64,000 nt of DNA from Acholeplasma granularum ATCC 19168 (GTDB lineage Bacteria; Bacillota_I; Bacilli_A; Acholeplasmatales; Acholeplasmataceae), in assembly GCF_000526235.1 (NCBI RefSeq), contig NZ_JAFR01000008.1, positions 62,001 to 126,000 of the forward strand, in the 5' to 3' direction. This document shows positions 57,175-64,000 of the stretch, piece by piece (position 1 is the first letter of the stretch; the number at the start of each line of letters is the position of its first letter). The notes under the pieces were generated by a model. The model saw only the letters and a list, made by a program, of their open reading frames with translations, was not told where the DNA came from and searched no databases. The translations under genes and the position numbers were made by a program.

Positions 57175-58359
57175 ATGGGAAAAGTAGATATATTAAAAAT
57201 AGCGAAAATAGCTCAAGAAGCGAAAAGAATAAATCCAAATGTAATTGATGCAACAATTGGTATGTTTTATGATGATCATAAAAATCTTATCATACCAAGA
57301 GTTCAAAAAGCTTTTTATGATCTCAATATTTTAGAAACTTTTCAATATGGATCAACAGATGGTGGTAAGGAATTTGAAGAAAATCTTCTTGATTGGGTTT
57401 TAGATGATAAACAAAAAATATTAAAATCAAAATTTCAAGTTACAGGTCTATCAACACCTGGCGGTAGTGGCGCATTGTCATTACTATTTAATGCATATGG
57501 TAATATTGGTGATAAGGTATTACTACCTTCATTAAGATGGCGCTATGAATATTTTTTAAATTCAGCAAAACTATCAGGTCACGAACATAACTTATTTAAA
57601 GATTCCAAATTTGACTTAGAAGACTTTCAAATTCAACTATCATATTTAGCAAGTAAACAAAAAACAGTAATCGTAGTTATTAATGATCCGTGCCACAATC
57701 CAACAGGCTATCAACTATCAAAAAATGAGTGGCACTCAATTATTAATATAGTCAATAAATTTGAGAATAATAATATTATTATCGCTTATGATATTGCATA
57801 TTTTGATTATAATCCATTAGGTTTTAAAGAGGCTAGAGAAACTTTTGAATACTTCCTAGATTTAAAACCACACGTTCAAGTATTAACGGCATTTAGCGCA
57901 TCCAAATCGTTTGCTATTTATGGTGTACGACTTGGTGGTCTTATTGGGTTACATCATACAAAAGAGCAATTAGATTATTTTAAGAAAAACGTATATGAAG
58001 ATGTACTTGGTAAATGGAGTACTGCACCCAATGTAGGTATAGGCATTTTTAATAAAGTAGCTCTTCAAAAAGATGAATACATAATAGAACTTAATAAATT
58101 AACATCACAACTTAAAGAGCGTGGAGATATTTTTATAAAGGAAGCTAAAGAAAATAGCTTGGATATATACCCATATAAAGGCGGATTTTTTGTACTTGTA
58201 AAAAGTGATAATCCCCAATATCATTTTGAACAATTAATAAATAAAAACATTTATTTAATTCCGATGAATAATGGCCTTAGAGTGGCACTTTGTGGAATTA
58301 CTACAAAAGAAGTTTATGGACTAGCAAAACAGATAAAAGATGTAGTAGAAGGCAAATAA
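57175..58359 (+). CDS. Class I/II aminotransferase (aspartate/aromatic-like)
   Basis: The product is 394 residues, PLP-dependent. The cofactor-phosphate loop is TPGGSGALSLLF, the substrate and ring contacts are INDPCHNPTGYQLS and IAYDIAYFDYNP, and the internal-aldimine Lys lies in AFSASKSFAIYGVRLGGLIG. It most resembles aspartate or aromatic aminotransferases. The amino acid is not certain. AAGGAG precedes the ATG. The acetyltransferase gene begins one base after its stop. Confidence 0.9.
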   Translation: MGKVDILKIAKIAQEAKRINPNVIDATIGMFYDDHKNLIIPRVQKAFYDLNILETFQYGSTDGGKEFEENLLDWVLDDKQKILKSKFQVTGLSTPGGSGALSLLFNAYGNIGDKVLLPSLRWRYEYFLNSAKLSGHEHNLFKDSKFDLEDFQIQLSYLASKQKTVIVVINDPCHNPTGYQLSKNEWHSIINIVNKFENNNIIIAYDIAYFDYNPLGFKEARETFEYFLDLKPHVQVLTAFSASKSFAIYGVRLGGLIGLHHTKEQLDYFKKNVYEDVLGKWSTAPNVGIGIFNKVALQKDEYIIELNKLTSQLKERGDIFIKEAKENSLDIYPYKGGFFVLVKSDNPQYHFEQLINKNIYLIPMNNGLRVALCGITTKEVYGLAKQIKDVVEGK

Positions 58360-58360
58360 T

Positions 58361-58969
58361 ATGACCGAAAAAGAAAAGATGTTAAGTGGTGAATTATACT
58401 TAGCAAATGATAAAGAACTTTCAGAAATAAGAAAAAATATGCTCTCTAAACTACACACTTATAATCATGCAGATTATAACGACTATAAGCTTAGAGATAA
58501 ACTTATTAAAGAAATACTTGGTGGACATAAAACTAATTTAAAAATAACAGCTCCTGTATTTTTTGATTATGGTATTAATACATATGTTGGGAAAAACTTT
58601 TATGCTAACTTTAACTGTATCTTCTTAGATGTTAGCACGATTACTATTGGAGATAATGTCATGTTTGGACCTAGGGTGGGACTATATACTGCAACTCACC
58701 CAATAGATAGTGAAGTTAGATCAAGTGGATTAGAATATGGCTTACCTATAACAATTGGAAATAATGTATGGATAGGTGGGGACGCTACAATTAATCCTGG
58801 TATAACAATTGGTGATAACACAATCATTGGATCAGGAAGTGTAGTTATAAAAGATATTCCAAGTAACTGTATTGCTGCAGGAAATCCCTGTAAAGTTATT
58901 AGAAAAATAAATGATTCAGATAAATCATACTGGCAAGCCAAACATAAATCATACTTTGATAATCTATAA
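58361..58969 (+). CDS. maa: Maltose/galactoside O-acetyltransferase family
   Basis: The product is 202 residues. An N-terminal Mac domain (EKEKMLSGELYLANDKEL) precedes a left-handed beta-helix of hexapeptide repeats. The catalytic His lies in YTATHPIDSEVRSSGLEYG, and the end IAAGNPCKVIRKI is typical. It transfers acetyl from acetyl-CoA to a sugar. It forms a pair with the aminotransferase, with cls 21 bp downstream. Confidence 0.92.
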   Translation: MTEKEKMLSGELYLANDKELSEIRKNMLSKLHTYNHADYNDYKLRDKLIKEILGGHKTNLKITAPVFFDYGINTYVGKNFYANFNCIFLDVSTITIGDNVMFGPRVGLYTATHPIDSEVRSSGLEYGLPITIGNNVWIGGDATINPGITIGDNTIIGSGSVVIKDIPSNCIAAGNPCKVIRKINDSDKSYWQAKHKSYFDNL

Positions 58970-58990
58970 GATTTATCTTAGGGAGGAATT

Positions 58991-60499
58991 ATGAGAAAGT
59001 TTATAAATTTAGTTACAAATAGGCTAACTATTATTGGATTAATTTTATTACTACAAATAATCTTATTGTGGTTATTTGTCTATAAGTTTGCTGCTTCATG
59101 GTACTACATGCACTTAACATCCATTATTCTAGGTATTATAATTAGTTTATACATGATAACTACAGATGAAAATCCAATGTTTAAATTAATATGGATTGTT
59201 TTTTTATTAACAATCCCGGTATTTGGAGTGTTATTTTATTTTTATTCTAGAACAGAAAGAATATCATATGCCTCATCAAATGCAATGATTAGAAGCCAAA
59301 AAAATAGAGAACAAGAAACAGCTAAACTTTCCTTTCAATATAGTCAAGAATATAAAAAACACCAAATATATTTAACTTCTCTAAATTTCCCTTCTTTTAA
59401 AAATACCAAATCATTATTTTTAGGTAGCGGAGAAGAAAAACAAAGTGAAATGTTAAGGCACCTAAAACAAGCAAAACACTTTATCTTTATGGAATATTTT
59501 ATTATTACTATTTCAAAAATGTGGGATGAAATATTAGAAGTGCTCATTCAAAAACAAAAAGAAGGTGTTGAAATAAAAATCATTTATGATGATTTTGGTT
59601 CGGCCACCAAACTACCATTTAATTATCATAAAAAATTACAAAAACTAGGATTTGAAGTCATAAGATTTAATCCTTTAAAACTTCATCTAAATTACGGAAT
59701 GAATTTTAGAGATCATAGAAAAATAGTAGTTATTGACAATAAGGTTGCATTTACAGGTGGTGTAAATATTGGTGATGAATATACAAATAAAAAACATATG
59801 TTCGGTCATTGGAATGATGCTGCTATTATGATTGAAGGTAATGCAGTTTGGGGGATGACATTAATTTTTTTAGAAAATTGGACATACTCAACAAAGCAAA
59901 TTAATTTAGATTTTTCTAAATATAATTTAAAACACGAGCCAGTTTATAATGAAAACATATATATACCTTTCTCAGATATACCAGCAGATAAAAATTTAAC
60001 CGCTAAAAATATATACCTACATTTAATTAATGATGCTAAAAAATCTGTATATATTACAGCACCATACTTAATATTAGATAATGAAATAGCAACAGCACTA
60101 AAACTAGCAAGTCAAAGTGGTGTTTCTGTGAATATAATTATGCCAAGTATCCCAGATAAAAAACTAGTTTATATGGTTTCTAAATCATATGCGGAAGAAC
60201 TGGTTAGATCGGGTGTAAAAGTATATAAATACATACCAGGTTTTATACACTCAAAAATGATCATTACAGATAAAAAAGTTGCAATGATAGGTTCAAGTAA
60301 TTTAGACTTTAGAAGTTTATATATGCACCTAGAAAATAATATATGGTTAAATGATGAAGATACAATCAAGCAAATGACTAATTATTTTGAATATACGATT
60401 AAGGAAAGTGAATTGATTAGTTTAGAAAATATCAAAAGAAGAAGTATTTTTTATAAAGTGTTTCAGGCAATACTCAAAGGTTTTTCTCCGCTATTATAA
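58991..60499 (+). CDS. cls: Cardiolipin synthase
   Basis: The product is 502 residues: two N-terminal membrane helices (about 12-35 and 38-60, with a further hydrophobic stretch near 68-88), then two phospholipase D domains. The HKD motifs are NFRDHRKIVVIDNKVAFTGG and FIHSKMIITDKKVAMIGSSN. It condenses phosphatidylglycerol to cardiolipin. GGGAGG precedes the ATG. The first motif reads HRKxxxxD as in other Cls enzymes. Confidence 0.95.
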   Translation: MRKFINLVTNRLTIIGLILLLQIILLWLFVYKFAASWYYMHLTSIILGIIISLYMITTDENPMFKLIWIVFLLTIPVFGVLFYFYSRTERISYASSNAMIRSQKNREQETAKLSFQYSQEYKKHQIYLTSLNFPSFKNTKSLFLGSGEEKQSEMLRHLKQAKHFIFMEYFIITISKMWDEILEVLIQKQKEGVEIKIIYDDFGSATKLPFNYHKKLQKLGFEVIRFNPLKLHLNYGMNFRDHRKIVVIDNKVAFTGGVNIGDEYTNKKHMFGHWNDAAIMIEGNAVWGMTLIFLENWTYSTKQINLDFSKYNLKHEPVYNENIYIPFSDIPADKNLTAKNIYLHLINDAKKSVYITAPYLILDNEIATALKLASQSGVSVNIIMPSIPDKKLVYMVSKSYAEELVRSGVKVYKYIPGFIHSKMIITDKKVAMIGSSNLDFRSLYMHLENNIWLNDEDTIKQMTNYFEYTIKESELISLENIKRRSIFYKVFQAILKGFSPLL

Positions 60500-60541
60500 C
60501 AAGTTAGAACTAAACAATAAATACATAAATTTAAAATTTGA

Positions 60542-60590
60542 AAATTAAGCACACAAAGAAAATATTTTTTCATGTGCTTAATTTTTTTAG
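60542..60590 (+). terminator. Terminator of the aminotransferase-maa-cls run
   Basis: AAAATTAAGCACA (60542-60554) and TGTGCTTAATTTT (60574-60586) form a 13-bp stem with a 19-base loop, followed by TTT. It separates cls from the transporter operon. Confidence 0.85.
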
Positions 60591-60647
60591 TTAAATACAA
60601 CATGAATCACTTTTTATAGTATTATGAAAATAAGTTTATATTTATAC

Positions 60648-60696
60648 TTGACTATACAAGAAAGCTATGATATCATTTCATGTGTAAACGCTAACA
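60648..60696 (+). promoter_or_regulatory. Promoter plus LacI/CcpA-type operator for the sugar importer
   Basis: TTGACT (60648-60653) and TATCAT (60671-60676) are 17 bp apart. TGTAAACGCTAACA (60683-60696) follows at the expected transcription start and fits the cre form TGNAANCGNNNNCA fully. A bound CcpA or LacI-type protein would block initiation. The similar site at 10096-10109 suggests a shared regulator. Confidence 0.75.
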
Positions 60697-60732
60697 AAGC
60701 AAAAAAACATTGCCATATAGGGAGGCTATAAA

Positions 60733-62262
60733 ATGAAAAGAATTTTAGGTTTACTCTTTGTTGTTATACTTGCAGTAACATTAGTTGCATGTAATGATAA
60801 TGAAGCAGAATTGACTTCAATCAAAGTATTAGGTAACTTTGATACATTCGATCCACAAAAAGACTATGTCTCAACATTAATTAAAGAAGTTACAGGGATC
60901 GATGTAGAATATGAATTCTTACCACAAGATTCAACAGCTGATGCTAAGTTATATTTAGATATTGCAGGTAGAGCTCAATATCATTTATTAAAACTTTCAT
61001 CAACACAATTCAACCAACTAAGGGGTGTTGGTGCATTACTTGATATTAAACCATTACTAGAAAAACATGGTAAAAACATCTTATCTTCTGTAGATGAGCA
61101 AATTTGGGGAACAACAACATTTGATGGTAAAATTTATGCAGTACCACAAAAAAACCCAACAAATAATATTAATAGTGCATTATTCTTAAGAAAAGATATA
61201 TTTGTTAAAAATAATATTGATTTACCAGAAACTTTAACAGAGTTCAAAGAAGCTATGATTGAGTTAAAAACAAAAGAAGGTTCAAACTTTGTACCGTTTT
61301 CTGCAAGTTCACATAATATTGAACCAATCAGAGGTGCATTTGGAATTGTAACTGACTGGGTACCACAAACTGATGGTTCAGTTAAATACTGGGCTGAAAC
61401 TCCACAATTTGAAGCTTATGCATCATATATTAAAGAGTTAGTAGATGCTGGTGTTATGCAAGAAGGTTATTTAACAGTTCCAGGTTATGGTTCTTCAAGT
61501 AGACCAGGATTACAAAATGGTACAGTTGCTGTAACACTTGATGCTTGGTGGAGTGGAAATGGTATTATTAACGGTATTGCTTCATCACTAGGTAAAACAG
61601 AACAAGAAATTTATGAAAATGGATCAACTTACTTACACTTTATTCCTTCATTAAAAGGGGATGCAAACTATCCATTATCTACAGCAGGTAAGGGCCAATC
61701 TAAAATGGATTATTCAGTAACTTATTTCTTTGCAATTCCAGCTTATATGAGTGATTATGCAGTTGAAGTTATTAAATTCATGGATAAAAAATTAGAAGAA
61801 GATAACTTTAAGAAATTAACAATCGGAACTGAAGGTGTACATCACGAGGTTATAGACGGTAAATACTACCCTATCTTAACCCCTGATGCAGCAAATAATA
61901 TTCCATTTGATATGATGAATAAAGCGGATTACTTCTTAACAGGTACAGATGCAGATAAATATGCACAATACTGGGAAGCAAGAGCTAGAAAAAATCCACG
62001 TCAACAATTTGTTTGGGAAAGTATGAATACAGAAGAATTAAAAACTACTTTTGGTATTTATGATAAACTAGGATTAGCTCCAGGATTCCAAATTTATGGA
62101 TCAAATGTTGCTAAACTTACTGACCTAGCTAAAATTTATTTAGAATTACGTATCACTGGAGGAAACAGTGGAACTCATCAACAATTAATTGATAAACTAA
62201 GAACTGATGCTAAATTAGTAGAGGCAACAACCGAAGTTAATGCATGGTATCAAGCGAACTAG
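60733..62262 (+). CDS. Solute-binding lipoprotein, LplA-like
   Basis: The product is 509 residues, with a lipoprotein signal ending in LVAC (Cys20). The mature part is a family 1 binding protein of the longer LplA/YtcQ type: VLGNFDTFDPQKDYV at the start, VPQKNPTNNINSALFLRKDI, and a C-terminal helix-rich tail. It catches an oligosaccharide at the surface for the permeases downstream. The ligand is not evident. GGGAGG lies upstream of the ATG. It is the first gene of the operator-controlled operon. Confidence 0.9.
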   Translation: MKRILGLLFVVILAVTLVACNDNEAELTSIKVLGNFDTFDPQKDYVSTLIKEVTGIDVEYEFLPQDSTADAKLYLDIAGRAQYHLLKLSSTQFNQLRGVGALLDIKPLLEKHGKNILSSVDEQIWGTTTFDGKIYAVPQKNPTNNINSALFLRKDIFVKNNIDLPETLTEFKEAMIELKTKEGSNFVPFSASSHNIEPIRGAFGIVTDWVPQTDGSVKYWAETPQFEAYASYIKELVDAGVMQEGYLTVPGYGSSSRPGLQNGTVAVTLDAWWSGNGIINGIASSLGKTEQEIYENGSTYLHFIPSLKGDANYPLSTAGKGQSKMDYSVTYFFAIPAYMSDYAVEVIKFMDKKLEEDNFKKLTIGTEGVHHEVIDGKYYPILTPDAANNIPFDMMNKADYFLTGTDADKYAQYWEARARKNPRQQFVWESMNTEELKTTFGIYDKLGLAPGFQIYGSNVAKLTDLAKIYLELRITGGNSGTHQQLIDKLRTDAKLVEATTEVNAWYQAN

Positions 62263-62282
62263 TTAGAAAAAGGTAAAATTAT

Positions 62283-62912
62283 ATGAATCAAAGAGCACTT
62301 GTAAAAATAGGATTACTAATAATTTTAAATATGACTTACATTTTAGTTAATGTCTTAAGTTTAGGATTATTACTCTTACCTTCAACAAGTGCTCTTTTTA
62401 ATTTTATTTATAAAATCAGAAGAAACTCAAATGAACATTTTGAGATAGTAAAACCATTTATACTTAAAACATTTGAAAAAACCAAGAAATTATTTTTGGT
62501 AATAATAATTATGTATGTATTGTTTTTCACTATATTATTTAACTATGAAAATATTGAATTACTTAATTATCATGTCACCATTAAACAATTACTTACGGTA
62601 ATATATTTAGTCTTTATGGGCGAAATTATACTTAATTTAATAATGGCTGCTCAGTTAAGTAGTATTTATGAATTTAAAAGTAATAAAGATCTATTAAAAA
62701 TGTCTTTCTTTATTACACATCGACATATAATAAGTACATTTATCTTAATTGTTGTACTACTAACAGTTGGATACTTAATTATTATTTCCACATGGATAGT
62801 TATATTTTTTGGACTATTTTCATTTCTATGCTATTTAATGTGGGGGTTATATCTTCCGATTTTTGAAAAATATATAATAAAGGATGAATCAGAACATGGC
62901 AAAAGCAATTAA
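62283..62912 (+). CDS. DUF624 (YesL-like) membrane protein
   Basis: The product is 209 residues with about five helices. The N-terminal helix pair around LSLGLLLLPSTSALFNFIYK matches the YesL/DUF624 family, which accompanies LplABC/YesOPQ-type oligosaccharide importers in Bacillus. The role is unknown, possibly transporter assembly. It lies between the binding protein (20-bp gap) and the first permease, which it overlaps by 17 bp. Confidence 0.82.
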   Translation: MNQRALVKIGLLIILNMTYILVNVLSLGLLLLPSTSALFNFIYKIRRNSNEHFEIVKPFILKTFEKTKKLFLVIIIMYVLFFTILFNYENIELLNYHVTIKQLLTVIYLVFMGEIILNLIMAAQLSSIYEFKSNKDLLKMSFFITHRHIISTFILIVVLLTVGYLIIISTWIVIFFGLFSFLCYLMWGLYLPIFEKYIIKDESEHGKSN

Positions 62913-63846
62913 TTTACATAAAAAACCTGTTTCTAAACTCGTTAAAAACTCATTACCGCTATATTTGTTTATTCTTCCAGCAGTCATATTATTATTAGTC
63001 TTTAACTATACACCTATGTTAGGGATAGTAATTGCGTTTAAAGACTATAATATATTTGCCGGTAATTCACCTATTGATGCGATATTTAAAAGTGAGAATG
63101 TCGGATTTACTCATTTTGCAAGATTATTTTCTAATACCGATTTTTTAAGAGCATTTAGAAACACATTAATAATATCTACGTATAAAATTGTTTTCTTATT
63201 TCCAATACCAATTTTTCTAGCAATTATGATTACTGACATTAAAGCACTTTGGTATAAAAAAACAATTCAAACGATATTATATTTACCTCACTTTTTATCA
63301 TGGATTGTAGTTACTTCACTATTTATCCAAATTCTTGGACCTTACGGGGTTATTAATAACTGGCTAAAAAGTATGGATCTAATCGGATCTTCTATCCAAT
63401 TTTTTGGAAATAACGATTTATTTAGAAGTTTAATTGTTGTTTCGGCTGGATGGAAGGAAGTAGGATGGAACGCTATTATTTATATTGCAGCAATCGCAGG
63501 AATTAATCCACAACTTTATGAGGCTGCAAAAATAGATGGTGCCAATAAAATACAACAAATTATTTATATTACAATACCTTCAATATCCTCAACTATTGTT
63601 TTACTATTCATTCTAAGAATAGGTGCGATATTAGATGCTGGATTTGACCAAATATTTAATATGTATACTTCTTCTGTATTTGAAACTGGAGACATTCTAT
63701 CAACGCTAGTTTATCGAGAAGGTTTAGCTGCAGGGGACTATAGTTTTGGTACTGCAGTAGGTCTGTTTAACTCGGTTGTTGCCTTAATAATGGTTTTAGG
63801 CGGTAACTATTTTACAAGAAAAGTATTTAAGAAAGGACTATGGTAA
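62896..63846 (+). CDS. ABC permease, LplB/YtcP-partner type
   Basis: The product is about 316 residues with six helices. The EAA loop reads LYEAAKIDGANKIQQIIYIT, and the helix-1 region YLFILPAVILLLVFNYTPML is typical of LplB. An ATG at 62884 touches AAAGG directly, so the ATG at 62896 with good spacing is the better start. It forms the channel with the partner permease that follows two bases after its stop (stop 63844-63846, next ATG 63848). Confidence 0.92.
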   Translation: MAKAINLHKKPVSKLVKNSLPLYLFILPAVILLLVFNYTPMLGIVIAFKDYNIFAGNSPIDAIFKSENVGFTHFARLFSNTDFLRAFRNTLIISTYKIVFLFPIPIFLAIMITDIKALWYKKTIQTILYLPHFLSWIVVTSLFIQILGPYGVINNWLKSMDLIGSSIQFFGNNDLFRSLIVVSAGWKEVGWNAIIYIAAIAGINPQLYEAAKIDGANKIQQIIYITIPSISSTIVLLFILRIGAILDAGFDQIFNMYTSSVFETGDILSTLVYREGLAAGDYSFGTAVGLFNSVVALIMVLGGNYFTRKVFKKGLW

Positions 63847-63847
63847 T

Positions 63848-64000
63848 ATGTTAGAAACAAAAGGTGACAAAATATTTAGTATTGCTGTTTACATCATACT
63901 TACAATCTTTGGATTTACTATAATTCTTCCGTTTGTTAACTTACTAGCAACATCGCTTTCACACGAAGTTGCTGTTTCAAATAACCAAGTAACTTTCTTT
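63848..64000 (+). CDS. ABC permease, LplC/YtcP type, 5' part only
   Basis: The ATG at 63848 opens a frame that stays open to the window edge (51 codons). It reads as a short cytoplasmic start (MLETKGDKIF), a first helix (about 10-35) and LPFVNLLATSLSHEVAVSNN, the usual beginning of LplC-type permeases. AGAAAGGA lies upstream inside the preceding gene. The rest, and any ATPase gene, lie outside. Confidence 0.9.
   Translation, partial: MLETKGDKIFSIAVYIILTIFGFTIILPFVNLLATSLSHEVAVSNNQVTFF

Overview
The window is about 64 kb of AT-rich bacterial chromosome centred on a replication origin. I read it as an Acholeplasma-like (Acholeplasmatales) genome. TGA is a stop codon (mfd ends in an ATGA overlap with the next gene, and the response regulator ending at 45291 does the same) and TGG is the Trp codon, which excludes Mycoplasma and Spiroplasma. 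There is a large complement of lipoproteins, no cell-wall genes, and carotenoid genes, a known Acholeplasma trait. The species assignment is inference. Gene direction switches at the origin: left of dnaA almost everything is on the minus strand and right of it almost everything is on the plus strand, so genes mostly follow replication. The exceptions are a two-component system (16473-18555) and a HIT hydrolase (46585-47001).

Left edge (1-10.1 kb): a lipoprotein cut by the window edge, then a minus-strand operon-like run made of a staphylococcal-nuclease lipoprotein, an ABC ATPase, two MalF/MalG-type permeases, a solute-binding lipoprotein and an 887-residue lipoprotein with Ig-like and OB-fold domains. 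A LacI/CcpA-type operator overlaps the promoter of the nuclease gene. This looks like a system for digesting extracellular nucleic acid and importing the products.

10.3-16.4 kb: a contiguous minus-strand string of glutathione peroxidase, a MacB-like ABC transporter, a phytol-kinase-like protein, carotenoid desaturase, phytoene/squalene synthase and a DUF92 (phytyl-phosphate-kinase-like) protein. The two kinase-like genes bracket the carotenoid genes, which suggests prenol salvage feeds pigment synthesis. 16.5-28.7 kb: an AgrA/AgrC-type two-component system, DUF1295, a fused FakA-DegV fatty-acid kinase, DUF2177, a class II photolyase, a PlsC-like acyltransferase, asnS with a T-box, rmuC, a YiiX-like peptidase, and a decayed heliorhodopsin gene (28307-28624). 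Carotenoids, peroxidase, photolyase and a rhodopsin relic together look like a light and oxidative-damage neighbourhood.

28.7-40.4 kb: the classical origin region jag-yidC-rnpA-rpmH | oriC | dnaA-dnaN-yaaA-recF-gyrB-gyrA. 40.6-60.5 kb: housekeeping genes, with an ABC ATPase/permease fusion, T-box-controlled serS, an OmpR-type two-component system, HIT, a PduL-type phosphotransacylase, an HD hydrolase, rnmV-rsmA, spoVG, prs-pth-mfd, an orphan F420-ligase-family protein, an aminotransferase, an acetyltransferase and cardiolipin synthase.

60.6-64 kb: an LplABC/YesL-like carbohydrate importer (binding lipoprotein, DUF624 protein, two permeases, the last cut by the window edge) behind a promoter with a second LacI/CcpA-type operator. 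No ATPase gene is seen in the visible part of this locus, so it may use the ATPase at 7506-8648. I saw no rRNA, tRNA, CRISPR array, insertion sequence or prophage.
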